A stretch of 64,000 nt of DNA from Microvirga soli (GTDB lineage Bacteria > Pseudomonadota > Alphaproteobacteria > Rhizobiales > Beijerinckiaceae): positions 1-64,000 of the forward strand of contig NZ_JAERQE010000007.1 of assembly GCF_016734765.1 (NCBI RefSeq), written 5' to 3'. The position numbers and the translations under genes are program-made. Every line of letters begins with the position of its first letter. The stretch's first letter is position 1. The notes under the pieces are model-generated. The model had not been told where the DNA came from, made no database searches, and was given only the letters and a program-made list of their open reading frames with translations. Shown here piece after piece: positions 34,948-44,320 of this stretch.

Positions 34948-35013
34948 GTGGCGGGTGTCGATCTAGGCGTGAACACGCTCGTCGCCGACACTGACGGAGT
35001 GCCCGCGGTTGTC
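34948..35013 (+). mobile_element. IS200/IS605 TnpB fragment
   Basis: The frame reads AGVDLGVNTLVADTDGVPAV, which matches the RuvC-I block of TnpB proteins (G-[IV]-D-L-G-[IV]-N-T-L-x-A). No other TnpB block is found around it, so only a short scar remains. It lies at the break in the ABC transporter operon. Confidence 0.6.
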
Positions 35014-35045
35014 CATCTCTGGCAGATGCAAAGCCGTTCAGGGCG

Positions 35046-35432
35046 TCATCTGCCAATCCTGGTGATGTGCGTCACCATCACGGCTCCCCGGCGCCGCGCG
35101 GCTTCAAATCTCACGTTGTCTCCCGCTTTGATCCCTCGCAGCACCTCTGACCGGCTGACGTGAAACACCATCGTCATGGACGGCATCCAGATGCTTTTGT
35201 CTGCGCTGCCAATCTCCGGGTGCAGGATGGTGACCGTACCCGAACCGGGATCAACCGCCCGGACTGTTCCTTGGGCATGGACATGATCCGCCATGGACCC
35301 TCGCCTGAGTTCGATCTGCTCCATGCGGCTGAGCCACTCGATGCTGGTCATTGCCGCCACACCGAGACCGGGAGCCATGACAAGGCCAGCCCCGAGGGAA
35401 AGCGCAAACTTGAGTTTCGACGTCCAAATCAT
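35046..35432 (-). CDS. Periplasmic CusF-like copper-binding protein
   Basis: The 128-residue protein has a signal peptide (LKFALSLGAGLVMAPGLGVA) and a CusF-type small beta-barrel: VRAVDPGSGTVTILHPEI, then WMPSMTMVFHV and KAGDNVRFEA. The W-x-P-x-M-x-M arrangement is the Cu(I)/Ag(I) site of CusF. ATG 35432 follows GGAGG. An FNR box lies about 124 bp upstream. Confidence 0.85.
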   Translation of the reverse strand: MIWTSKLKFALSLGAGLVMAPGLGVAAMTSIEWLSRMEQIELRRGSMADHVHAQGTVRAVDPGSGTVTILHPEIGSADKSIWMPSMTMVFHVSRSEVLRGIKAGDNVRFEAARRRGAVMVTHITRIGR

Positions 35433-35549
35433 GGTTACCTCCACTCGGCCACAGGATCTGTGGCGCTGCCCTGCACAAGCGACGATGACTTGCAACAGGC
35501 AGGTTGGTTTGCCGCGCTCATGAGCATAGCAGACCACGTGGCGGTCGCC

Positions 35550-35563
35550 TTGATCCGGATCAA
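35550..35563. promoter_or_regulatory. FNR/FixK box
   Basis: TTGATCCGGATCAA is identical to the site at 26437-26450. It lies upstream of the CusF-like gene on the minus strand. Confidence 0.72.
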
Positions 35564-36007
35564 GGCGCAAGCAGAACTTCCTGCCAGAGACAGGTAAATC
35601 GAACTTCCTTATGCTGGCGTGCACCAGGTCAGACCGCTTTCCACCCAGTGCGTCCGGGAGTGAAGCACCCAGGCGCCGAGTGGATGCGTTGCCGGTCATG
35701 GTGGCTTTCGAAATAGCCAAACAGATTCCTGCCGTGCCTTGGCACGGGTGGCTCAGCGTCATCGGAACGGCAGAGATGTGGGCAGGTCTAACGGAGGTTA
35801 CGGGCACAATGTGATGCGACGGGATCGGCAAGGCCGGTCTGTGACAAGCGCTCCCAAGCGCGCAGATCCAAATTGGAGCCGGCGCGCGGTCATCATGGGG
35901 ATTGCGTCACTTGCTTCGGAGATCTGTGTTGAATGGCGTCCCTGGAGACGAACGATGCTCCCTCTCAAACGCGCCAAACTCGTCGAAAGGTCGAATTCAC
36001 TGGCGTA
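35564..36007. other. Intergenic, no gene seen
   Basis: About 440 bp between the FNR box and the end of the FixH-like gene. No frame has protein-like composition or a ribosome site. I see no repeat or terminator. Confidence 0.5.
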
Positions 36008-36505
36008 TCACTGGATCGCCTGCAGGACGAGCCTGCGGTGGATCGGGTCCGCTTCCCCCGGAAGCTTGGCGGCGAGCGTGAGCGCCCATCCGCCGACCAT
36101 CGAAAGGTCGGTCTCGAAACGGTAGTAGCCGGGCAGCGTGTCGGGCAGCGGCTCAAGCGGGGCCTCCATTGCGCCCATGCCGTGAGGCGACATGTCGAGG
36201 CGACTGATGAACAAGGTCGCGTCCGGCACCACCTTTCCAGTCCGCTCATCAACCAACCGGACCAGGACGGTTGTGCCGGAACCGTGCTTCACCTCGCGAT
36301 CCACAAGTTCGAAGGTGTAGTGGTCCGACACATCGCGGCTTGGAGGGAAGGTCAGCGCCGCTCCGACACCGATGAAGCCGAGCACAATCCAAAAAACGCG
36401 CCACACAGCAAAGTCAAACACTGGAAGGAGTCCTATTATTCCGAATGAGAGGGACAGCTTCAGCCGTCCGACGAAGACCGAGCCGCTGCGGAACGCCCTC
36501 CTCAC
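36008..36505 (-). CDS. FixH-like membrane protein, second copy
   Basis: The 165-residue protein has one or two N-terminal helices (VWRVFWIVLGFIGVGAAL) and a periplasmic domain closely like that at 22019: VLVRLVDERTGKVVPDATLF and GYYRFETDLSMVGGWALTL. Both copies lie in RND pump operons. It is probably the last gene of the series that begins at 43437. Confidence 0.78.
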   Translation of the reverse strand: MRRAFRSGSVFVGRLKLSLSFGIIGLLPVFDFAVWRVFWIVLGFIGVGAALTFPPSRDVSDHYTFELVDREVKHGSGTTVLVRLVDERTGKVVPDATLFISRLDMSPHGMGAMEAPLEPLPDTLPGYYRFETDLSMVGGWALTLAAKLPGEADPIHRRLVLQAIQ

Positions 36506-36560
36506 AGCCCAGCTCAGCCAAGAAGCGGTTTCCGAGGCTTGAGGCGCCTAGGACGTCGCG

Positions 36561-37043
36561 TCAAAGCGCCCGCAGCCCCTGGTAGCGTGCAAAGGTCGTG
36601 GGCCCACGTGGCCCGAACAGCACGACCTCGTAGGTGTCCGGCGCGGTGCCCTCGACTTCCATGCCGGGCGAGCCGACGGGCATGCCAGGGACGGCCAGCC
36701 CTTTTGCTTGAGGCTTCTCGGCCAGCAGCCGCTTGATCGCGTCCGCCGGCACGTGCCCCTCGATCACATAGCCGCCAACCTCTGCGGTGTGGCAGGAGGC
36801 GAGCTCCTGCGGCACGCCGAGCCTGACCTTCAGGCGATTGATCTCGGACGTCTCTTTGATCTCGACGGGGAAGCCTGCACCCCGGATGTGGTCGGCCCAA
36901 CCGGAACAGCATCCACATGACGGATCCTTGGTCACGACAACCTTTGGCAAGGGCTGGGCATGGGAGCGGCGGGGATAGCCCACAACGGCCGAGGCTGTCA
37001 GACCGGCAAGAACGGTGCGGCGGGTGAGAAGCGAAGAACTCAT
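36561..37043 (-). CDS. DUF411 periplasmic metal-binding protein
   Basis: The 160-residue protein has a twin-arginine-like signal (LTRRTVLAGLTASAVVG) and the DUF411 motifs: CGCCSGW with C43, C45 and C46, then SCHTAEVGGYVIEGHVP and GLAVPGMPVGSPGME. These Cys, His and Met are the expected copper ligands. DUF411 genes usually sit with copper resistance genes, as here. Confidence 0.85.
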   Translation of the reverse strand: MSSSLLTRRTVLAGLTASAVVGYPRRSHAQPLPKVVVTKDPSCGCCSGWADHIRGAGFPVEIKETSEINRLKVRLGVPQELASCHTAEVGGYVIEGHVPADAIKRLLAEKPQAKGLAVPGMPVGSPGMEVEGTAPDTYEVVLFGPRGPTTFARYQGLRAL

Positions 37044-37212
37044 CGGGCTGCTCTCTCAAGAGTGGTGGGCAGGCGTGTGGGAGGGCTTGCATGGGATGCC
37101 TGGACGTGCCGGCGGCGGCCGAAGTTCCGGGCACTGGGTGCCGGCTGTCTGGAGGTGCGCCTCGGGCGCACCTCCTAAAGCGGGCTTGGCGTTGACCTGA
37201 GCGCTCCCAGCT

Positions 37213-37662
37213 TCACTCGGCTCCCTTAGCCTTGAGCCAAGCGCGCATCTCCCCAATTTCGCGCTCCTGCTCGCGGATCACATCCGTAGCCCACTTCTTG
37301 GTCTGCTCGTCCTTGCCGTACTGCAAGGCGACCTTGGCCATGTCGATGGCGCCCTGATGATGCGGGATCATGCCCTTGACGAAAGCGACGTCCGCGTTGG
37401 CGTCCTGGATGCCTTGGGCCATCGGGGCATGCATCTTGTCCATGGCCGCCGCGTAGGCCTTTGTCGCCTCGGACTGGCTGCCGGCCTGTGCCGGGGCGGC
37501 CTGCGTTCCATGACCCTGCATCATGCCGCCGCCGCGCATCATCTGCCCCATGGGCATCTGACCTTGAGATTGCGGTGAAGCGGAAGGGGTCTGGGAGTGG
37601 GCCTGGGCCAGAGCCGGGCCTGCGAGGGCGATCAGGGCGACGGCCAGAATGGAGGTCTTCAT
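37213..37662 (-). CDS. DUF305 periplasmic copper-binding protein
   Basis: The 149-residue protein has a signal peptide, a Met/Gln-rich spacer (GQMPMGQMMRGGGMMQGHG) and a four-helix DUF305 domain with FVKGMIPHHQGAIDMAKVAL, whose His and Met ligate copper (CopM family). A second copy is at 50958. I chose Met 37662 because it leads the signal peptide. It sits 29 bp after the preceding gene. Confidence 0.85.
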   Translation of the reverse strand: MKTSILAVALIALAGPALAQAHSQTPSASPQSQGQMPMGQMMRGGGMMQGHGTQAAPAQAGSQSEATKAYAAAMDKMHAPMAQGIQDANADVAFVKGMIPHHQGAIDMAKVALQYGKDEQTKKWATDVIREQEREIGEMRAWLKAKGAE

Positions 37663-37691
37663 GATGGTTCTCCTTGGTGAAGCGGGTGGGA

Positions 37692-38066
37692 TCAATTGTT
37701 GGCGAAGCGGGCTTGGACCGTGTGGCCGTCAGCCATGGTGGCAGACACTACGACACGGGCGCCCGCGCCCAGCGGCTGGGCGAGGGTGCCGACAAGCTTG
37801 TTGGGCTCGGCCGGCTGGAGCGGGACAGTCGCTGTTTTGCCGCCGTCCTGCACCACGGCGCGGGCGTTCCGGGCGCCTGCGGAGGCCAGCGGCTTGTCGG
37901 CCCCCTCCGTGAGATAAAGGACGAGCTCGGAGCCCTTGGCGACCATCTCGACGTGGTGGCCGGCGCTGTCGACGACGGGACCGCCGTTCGGGCCCTTGGC
38001 GGCTTCATGGGCTGATGCCGCCAAGGGTGCGGCCGCGAGGGCGAGGATAAGCATGAGACGTTTCAT
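37692..38066 (-). CDS. Small periplasmic protein of the RND operon
   Basis: The 124-residue protein has a signal peptide ending near ASAH (residue 20) and a beta-rich mature part beginning HEAAKGPNGGPVVDSAGHHVEM. The His-containing N-terminus may bind metal. Similar proteins are found behind Czc-type pumps, but no function is established. It follows the pump gene by 23 bp. Confidence 0.72.
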   Translation of the reverse strand: MKRLMLILALAAAPLAASAHEAAKGPNGGPVVDSAGHHVEMVAKGSELVLYLTEGADKPLASAGARNARAVVQDGGKTATVPLQPAEPNKLVGTLAQPLGAGARVVVSATMADGHTVQARFANN

Positions 38067-38089
38067 GGGAGTTCTCCTTTGTCTGGGGA

Positions 38090-41000
38090 TCAGAAGGCTT
38101 CCGCCGGGGTGAGGCCACCCGTCCGGCCCTCGCGGCCGGCCTGGATGCGCTCCAGGGGTTTGCGGCCGAAGGTCAGGAACAGGACCGGGGTCAGGAAGGT
38201 GTCGAGCAGGGTCGCGCTGACGAGGCCGCCGAAGATCGTCACCGCCACGGGATGCAGGATCTCGCGTCCGGGCTCGTCCGCCCCGATCAGGAGCGGGATC
38301 AGGGCGAGGCCGGCGGAAAGCGCCGTCATCAGCACCGGGGTCAGTCGCTCAAGGCTGCCGCGGATCACGAGGTCCTTGCCGAAGCGCTCCCCCTCGTAGA
38401 GCGCGAGGTTGATGTAGTGCGAGACCTTCAGGATCCCGTTGCGGGCCGAGATGCCGGCCAGCGTGATGAAGCCGATCATCGAGGCGACCGAGAGCGGCTG
38501 GCCGGCGATGTTGAGGGCGATCACACTGCCGATGAGCGCCAGCGGGATGTTGCCCATGATGATCAGCGCCAGCGCCGGCGACTGGTAGCGGCTGTAGAGC
38601 ACCACGAACACCATCGCGAGCGACAGGAGCGACAGTGCCCCGATCCGGAGCGTGGCCTCCTCCTGCGCCTGGAAGGTGCCCTCCAGGCGAGTGACGTAGC
38701 CCTGCGGCCACTGCGTCTCGGCGGTGATGCGGCGGATGTCGGCAATGATGGCCGCCATGTCGCGCTTGCCATCCGTGTTGCCGAGGACCGCGATCCGGCG
38801 CTGACCGTTCTCGCGCAGCACCTGGTTCGGTCCGTCGGTCTCCTCGACGGTCGCGATCATGCGCAGCGGCACGTGGCCGGTCGGCGTGGCGATGAGCAGG
38901 TCGCTGAGGCCCGTGGTGGAACGGTCCTGGTCGGACAGGCGCATCACCACGTCGAAGCGGCGGTTGCCTTCCACGATCTGCGAGACCGTGCGCCCGTTCG
39001 ACATCGTCTCCAGACCTTGCGTCACCGTCGCCGGGGTGAGGCCGTAGAGGGCGGCCTTCTCGTAGTCGACGTCGATGCGCAGCTGCGGAATGCGCACCTG
39101 CTTCTCGACCTGGAGGTCGACGAGCCCTTCGACCCCCGAGAGACGCTCGCGCAGGCCCTCCGCCAGGGTGCGCAACGTATCGATGTCCTCGCCATAGATC
39201 TTGAGCGCGATCTCGGCCCTCACGCCTGAGAGCATGTGGTCGAGGCGATGCGAGATCGGTTGACCCACGTTGAGCGTCGCCGGCAGGACGGCCAGGCGGG
39301 CGCGGATGTCGCCCATGACCTCCTCCTTCGAGCGCTCCGACCGCTTCAGGTCGACATCGATCTCGGACGAGTGGACCCCTTCCGCATGCTCGTCGAGCTC
39401 GGCGCGGCCGGTGCGGCGTCCGACCGAGATCACCTCCGGCACGTCCTTGATCAGGCCTTCGGCCACAAGCCCCAGGCGGTGGCTCTCCGCGAGCGCGATG
39501 CCGGGGTTGTAGGCGAGGCTGATCGTGAGCGTGCCCTCGTTGAACGGCGGCAGGAACGCTCGCGGCAGCAGGGTGGTGGCGTAGGCGGCCGCGCCGACGC
39601 CGAGGGCAACTGTCGCGAACAGAAGCCCCCGATGCGCGAAGGCCCAGCGCAGCAGGGCCGCGTTGCCGCGCTTGAGGTGCCGCACCACGAAGCTGTCGTG
39701 CTCGTGGCCCTTCACCCGCCCGGAAAGCAGGTAATAGGCCAGCACCGGCGTCACGGTGATCGAGGTCACGAGTGAGGCCAGGATCGAGACGATGTAGGCC
39801 ACTCCGAGCGGCGCAAAAAGCCGTCCCTCAATGCCGGACAACGCGAAGAGCGGGATGAACACCAGGATGATGATCATCGTGGCGTAGACGATGCCGGAGC
39901 GGACCTCCTGGGAGGCCGCTGCGATCACCTCCAGCACGGGCCGGGGCTCGGGAAGCTCCCGGTTCTCCTTGAGCCGGCGCAGGATGTTCTCGACGTCGAC
40001 CACGGCGTCGTCGACGAGCTCGCCGATGGCGATGGCGAGGCCGCCGAGGGTCATGGTGTTGATGGTGAGCCCGAAGGCCTGAAACACCACGACCGTGACC
40101 AGGATGGAGATCGGGATCGCGGAGAGCGAGATGGCGGTCGCCCGGGCGTTCATCAGGAACAGGACGAGGATCACCGCCACGACGGCGGCCGCCTCCAACA
40201 GCACCCGCTTGACGTTATCGACCGACGTCTCGATGAAGGTGGCCTGCCGGAACTGCAGGTTCGTGGCCGAGACGCCCTGCGGCAGCGTCTTCTGGATCTC
40301 GGCCAGAGCCGCTTCGATCTTGGCCGTCAGATCGACCGTATCGGATCCGGGCTGCTTCTGGATCGACACGATCACCGCGGGCTTGCCCTGGAAGCCGGCA
40401 TCGCCGCGCTTCACCCGCGGGGCGAAGTCGACCTGCGCCACCTGATGCAGGAAGACCGGCTGGCCGTCCCGGTGGACGACCACCGTGTTGCGCAGGTCCT
40501 CCAGGCGCTTGGTCAGCCCGACGTTGCGGATGAGGTACTCGCGCCCGTGCTGGTCGACGAAGCCGCCGCCGGTGTTGGTGCCAAAGCGGGTGACGGCTGC
40601 CTCGATCTGCTCATGCGAGACTTCCAGCGCCTGCAGGGCCGCGAGGTTCGGCACGATCCGGTACTGCCGGACCTCGCCGCCGATGGGGATGACCTGGGCC
40701 ACGCCCGCGATGGTGAGGAGCTGCGGCCGGATGATGAAGTCGGCGATCTCGCGCACCTCCATCGGCGAGACCGTGTCGCTGGTGACGGCGACCAGCATGA
40801 TCTCGCCCATGATCGAGGTCACGGGTCCCATCTGCGGGGTGACGCCGCGCGGAAGCTGCTCGCCCACGAGCGCCAGGCGCTCGGCGACGAGCTGGCGCGA
40901 ACGGTAGATGTCGGTGCTCCAGTCGAACTCGACATAGACGATGGACAAGCCCACGCCCGACACCGAGCGCACCCGGGTCACGCCCGGCATGCCGTTCATC

Positions 41001-41215
41001 GCGGTCTCCAGCGGATAGGTGACGAGCTGCTCCACCTCCTGAGGCGCAAGGCCCTCCACTTCGGTCATCAGGGTGACAGTGGGTCGGTTGAGGTCCGGGA
41101 ACACGTCGACCGGGATCTGAGGGAGGACAAAGCTGCCATAGGCAATCAACACCAAGGCGGCGGCCAGGACGAAGAGCCTGTTCTTAAGGCTGCTTGAGAC
41201 AAGGAAATTGAACAT
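38090..41215 (-). CDS. Heavy-metal RND pump, Czc-like
   Basis: The 1041-residue transporter has the standard RND layout. The fourth-helix signature is [18 protein letters not shown], with two adjacent Asp, unlike the CusA form at 17305 and not exactly the CzcA form. Divalent metal export is likely, but the metal cannot be named. It starts 7 bp after the adaptor gene. As with the Cus operon, no outer-membrane channel gene is nearby. Confidence 0.88.
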   Translation of the reverse strand: MFNFLVSSSLKNRLFVLAAALVLIAYGSFVLPQIPVDVFPDLNRPTVTLMTEVEGLAPQEVEQLVTYPLETAMNGMPGVTRVRSVSGVGLSIVYVEFDWSTDIYRSRQLVAERLALVGEQLPRGVTPQMGPVTSIMGEIMLVAVTSDTVSPMEVREIADFIIRPQLLTIAGVAQVIPIGGEVRQYRIVPNLAALQALEVSHEQIEAAVTRFGTNTGGGFVDQHGREYLIRNVGLTKRLEDLRNTVVVHRDGQPVFLHQVAQVDFAPRVKRGDAGFQGKPAVIVSIQKQPGSDTVDLTAKIEAALAEIQKTLPQGVSATNLQFRQATFIETSVDNVKRVLLEAAAVVAVILVLFLMNARATAISLSAIPISILVTVVVFQAFGLTINTMTLGGLAIAIGELVDDAVVDVENILRRLKENRELPEPRPVLEVIAAASQEVRSGIVYATMIIILVFIPLFALSGIEGRLFAPLGVAYIVSILASLVTSITVTPVLAYYLLSGRVKGHEHDSFVVRHLKRGNAALLRWAFAHRGLLFATVALGVGAAAYATTLLPRAFLPPFNEGTLTISLAYNPGIALAESHRLGLVAEGLIKDVPEVISVGRRTGRAELDEHAEGVHSSEIDVDLKRSERSKEEVMGDIRARLAVLPATLNVGQPISHRLDHMLSGVRAEIALKIYGEDIDTLRTLAEGLRERLSGVEGLVDLQVEKQVRIPQLRIDVDYEKAALYGLTPATVTQGLETMSNGRTVSQIVEGNRRFDVVMRLSDQDRSTTGLSDLLIATPTGHVPLRMIATVEETDGPNQVLRENGQRRIAVLGNTDGKRDMAAIIADIRRITAETQWPQGYVTRLEGTFQAQEEATLRIGALSLLSLAMVFVVLYSRYQSPALALIIMGNIPLALIGSVIALNIAGQPLSVASMIGFITLAGISARNGILKVSHYINLALYEGERFGKDLVIRGSLERLTPVLMTALSAGLALIPLLIGADEPGREILHPVAVTIFGGLVSATLLDTFLTPVLFLTFGRKPLERIQAGREGRTGGLTPAEAF

Positions 41216-41222
41216 CGTTGCC

Positions 41223-42944
41223 TCACCGGATCTGGTTGATGAGTTCGGAGCCGCGGATCACGATCCGCTCGCCCTCGGCCAGGCCGCCCCGGATGACGAG
41301 GCGGTGGGCATCGAAGGGTTCCGTCCGCACGGGCCGGGCCTCGAAGCGCTCCGGATCCGTGTGACGCCACACGACCGCCTCGCCGTTGGCGCCGCGCACC
41401 ACCGCGTCGCGTGGCAGGACGATGCCGGTGACCGAGATCCCGCTCCTGGCGGCAACTGTCACGGGCTGGCCCACGCTGAGGTTGTCCGGCGGGCTCTCGA
41501 CGGCGAACTGCACGACGGTCGCCTGCTGCTGCAGGGCCTTGCTGAAACCCTGGAACGTCAGGGTGAGCGGCGTGCCGTCGTTTGCCATCGCGCTGGCGCC
41601 GGTCACCTTTGCCGGGTTGACGTCGCCATAGACGAGCGCCTCGACCCACAGCCCCTTCGGGTCAACGATCTGGAAGACGATGTCCTCGGAGCCGACCACC
41701 TGCCCAGCGACGACCCGCACCGCGGCGACGGTGCCGTCGATGGGTGCGCGCAGGACCTCGGGCTCGATCCGGGTCTGCCGCACGATCTCGCGCCGGCGGC
41801 GGAGGCCCTCAAGCTCGATCTCGGCGTCAACCACCTGGCTCGGCGGTGCCACGTTGCGCTCGGCCAGCTGGCGCACGCGCTTCAGCTTAGTCTCGGCGAC
41901 CGCGATCTCCTGCTCGATCTCGCCGACGCGCTCGGAGAGGGTCGTGCGATCCGCCTGGCCTACGGCCTGCTCGACGAGCGCGAGCACATCGCCTTTCCTG
42001 ACTGTCTGGCCAAGGCGCGGCAGCCCGCCCTCCGGGGCGACCATCCGCCCGCCGTTGATGCTCTGCACGAGACCTGAGCGGTTCGGGTCGGCAATCACAC
42101 GGCCGACCAGGATGATCGCCTTCTGCGCCTCCTCGGGCGTCGCGAGGCTGGTCCGCACGTCCAGCAGGCGCTGGCTCGGCTTTGGCACGAACACCGTGCC
42201 GTCGGGCAGGCGTCGCGGCGTGTCGCCCGCGGGCAAGGTCGCCTTGGCGTCTCCGGCACCATGGTCCTCACCTTCGTGGCTGAAGGCATAGGCGGTGGTC
42301 GCCAGGACGGCGATGAGCGCAAGGCTGGTCACCGGAACCAGACGACTGCGGCTCCGGGCGGCAAGGCCGAGCAGGAACCCGAGTCCGACGACACCAGCCA
42401 CGGTGTAGGGCTGCGCGATTTCGACGCCGCCGACACGCAGGCCCGGCGCCACCCGGAGGGCCAGCGCTGCCGTGGTGTCTGCGGGAAGGGCCGCGGCGGC
42501 TGCGGGCCTGACGGGGAGGAGGAGGGTTCCGATCAGGAGATCATCCCCGGCCGGCGCGCTCACAGCGAACACAAGCTCAAGCGGCCCCTCGCCGGCAAAG
42601 TCGGCCGACGTGACGGCGTAGGTGCCGTCCGACGCCTTTTCGGCTTCGACGTCTTGACCGTCGACGGTGACAGTGATCCTGGCATCGGCCACCGGTTCGT
42701 TGGTGCCGAACCGGTCGAGGTAGAGCCCGAGGCGCTCGCCGCGCAGGATGCCGACGAGCTCGTAGGCATCCGATTGGACGGCCACGCGCGCATTGGAGGT
42801 GGTCACCGCCGCTGGAGGCGGAGCGCCATGGTCGTGTCCGCTGTGGGCCATCGCCGCCGGGGCGAGAACGAGGGTGGTCAGGAAGCCCAGGCCACACAGG
42901 ACAGCCTGGAGGCGCAGCCGGGCGCCGTTGGAACGGATAAGCAT
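41223..42944 (-). CDS. RND adaptor with extra N-terminal His-rich/membrane module
   Basis: The 573-residue protein has a signal peptide followed by [10 protein letters not shown], an extra beta-rich domain of about 100 residues, two membrane helices ([34 protein letters not shown]), a second His motif ([10 protein letters not shown]) and then a normal HlyD/CzcB adaptor. The extra 200 residues are unusual. They suggest a metal-collecting domain held at the membrane before the adaptor. ATG 42944 leads the signal peptide; 42962 is possible. Confidence 0.83.
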   Translation of the reverse strand: MLIRSNGARLRLQAVLCGLGFLTTLVLAPAAMAHSGHDHGAPPPAAVTTSNARVAVQSDAYELVGILRGERLGLYLDRFGTNEPVADARITVTVDGQDVEAEKASDGTYAVTSADFAGEGPLELVFAVSAPAGDDLLIGTLLLPVRPAAAAALPADTTAALALRVAPGLRVGGVEIAQPYTVAGVVGLGFLLGLAARSRSRLVPVTSLALIAVLATTAYAFSHEGEDHGAGDAKATLPAGDTPRRLPDGTVFVPKPSQRLLDVRTSLATPEEAQKAIILVGRVIADPNRSGLVQSINGGRMVAPEGGLPRLGQTVRKGDVLALVEQAVGQADRTTLSERVGEIEQEIAVAETKLKRVRQLAERNVAPPSQVVDAEIELEGLRRRREIVRQTRIEPEVLRAPIDGTVAAVRVVAGQVVGSEDIVFQIVDPKGLWVEALVYGDVNPAKVTGASAMANDGTPLTLTFQGFSKALQQQATVVQFAVESPPDNLSVGQPVTVAARSGISVTGIVLPRDAVVRGANGEAVVWRHTDPERFEARPVRTEPFDAHRLVIRGGLAEGERIVIRGSELINQIR

Positions 42945-43005
42945 TGGAAGAACCCCAGTCATGAGCACGTCGTCGGGAGCGACACGGCTCAAGCCGGTCG
43001 CTCGG

Positions 43006-43437
43006 TCAGGCAATGCAGGGGGTTCGCGGTGGACGCTTCAGGCCGTTCGGGTCGATGCCGGAGCCTTGCTGGCTTACAGGTGTCAGGGTGATCATGGCGA
43101 CGATCCGGGCCGTGCCGGGGCCAAGGTCAACGGACGGCAAGGCAAAACCGCAGAAACTGCCGCAATGTGAATTGTGGAGGCCCTGCGCACCTTCGTGATC
43201 GTGACCGCCACCCATGGAAGCGCAGCCATCCTCCGCCTCAACGCCGGCAGTTTCGCCGGCGCAATCCTGGTGCTGCTGGAATTTCTCTATGAGGGCGGCA
43301 TGAGATCCGCTCCGGGCACCATCCAAGTCATGGGCCCGCATGCCGGCCATGGCCCCGTTGTGGAGCACGAACACGGTCACGGCCACGAGCACGAGGCTCG
43401 CGACAAACCGGCGTAAGTGGGTCCACACAGCGCTCAA
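43006..43437 (-). CDS. Small secreted Cys/His-rich protein, RPP-tail group
   Basis: The 143-residue protein has a signal peptide (LVLVAVTVFVLHNGAMAG), a Cys/His-rich centre (CASMGGGHDHEGAQG, NSHCGSFCG) and the tail GLKRPPR. The start is a TTG at 43437, supported by GGAGGAGA seven bases upstream. It leads the operon for the RND pump at 38090-42944. Its close paralogue is at 25000. Confidence 0.72.
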   Translation of the reverse strand: MSAVWTHLRRFVASLVLVAVTVFVLHNGAMAGMRAHDLDGARSGSHAALIEKFQQHQDCAGETAGVEAEDGCASMGGGHDHEGAQGLHNSHCGSFCGFALPSVDLGPGTARIVAMITLTPVSQQGSGIDPNGLKRPPRTPCIA

Positions 43438-43487
43438 CGAATCTCTCCTCCGTACAGCGAATGTACCTGACGTCCTGTGGACTGTAT

Positions 43488-43501
43488 TTGCGCTGGATCA
43501 A
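43488..43501. promoter_or_regulatory. FixK-type box between divergent small genes
   Basis: TTGCGCTGGATCAA fits the relaxed FixK2 pattern TTG[A/C]-N6-[T/G]CAA. Its centre is 57 bp from the TTG start of the minus-strand operon, which places a class II start close to the ribosome site. Confidence 0.5.
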
Positions 43502-43688
43502 ACGCCAACCTGTCTGGGCAGGTGATCCCCGCGCTGCAGTCGCCGGCTGGTGCCACAAGGGCTTCAACCGGCATTTTGGCCGACACCGCCCCTGGCAGCC
43601 GTCCCGTAGGGTGGATCAGAGAGCGAGACCGTGAACTGGACTATCGGAACCAAGTTGAACGGGGTGCCGTTGGGACCATGATCCCGCA

Positions 43689-44069
43689 ATGGACGACACC
43701 GTGCCCCACCTGCTTCGCCTCATGCTGGGCCACCTCATGGTCGCGATGGTGGCCATCGCGCTCGTGGGCACGTACTGGCACGGCCTTGTCAAGGCAGGTA
43801 GCCCCGGTCCCGTCCTGCACGCCCACAGTGCATCGAGCGGGCCCCAGCACGCACTGCAGGGCCAGGCCGAACACAAGCATTCCGGTCCGACCAAAGCCCA
43901 TGCGGCCGGACAGGGCTGCTGCCATCCCGCCTGCACTGTGGCCATCATCCCCTCGCCTGTTGGCGCCGCCCAGGCCCTCCTGCCCTCGGCTCCTGTGAGG
44001 TCCAGCCCCGATCTGGTGCCCGCGCCGGCGACCCCATCCGGTCTCGACCGTCCGCCCAAGCGCGCCTGA
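43689..44069 (+). CDS. Small secreted His/Cys-rich protein, RPP-tail group
   Basis: The 126-residue protein has a hydrophobic signal (LMVAMVAIALVGTYW), His-rich stretches (HAHSASSGPQHALQ, AEHKHSGPTKAHA), CCHPACTVAI and the tail GLDRPPKRA. It is a paralogue of 48334, and the upstream DNA is also similar. The next gene is the epimerase fusion about 250 bp downstream. Confidence 0.7.
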   Translation: MDDTVPHLLRLMLGHLMVAMVAIALVGTYWHGLVKAGSPGPVLHAHSASSGPQHALQGQAEHKHSGPTKAHAAGQGCCHPACTVAIIPSPVGAAQALLPSAPVRSSPDLVPAPATPSGLDRPPKRA

Positions 44070-44320
44070 GCCCGCGCCCGGCGCGGCGCCTGTGCCCGAC
44101 CGGCAGCCCCGCGACAGAGCCCGAACGCCGCTGAAGGGCAATGCGGATGCGGAAGGTCCGGAGCTGGATCGTCCACGGTCTTGCCCTTGCGGCAACGCAC
44201 TGAAGGGGCGTTTATGAGCACCCGGCCCGCGCGGTTGACAGGCCGCCGGCGTAGATCGGGGACTGGTGCAGCAGCCGGCATCGGCGGCCGTCCCCGAACG
44301 CAGAGAACGGAGAGCGACAT

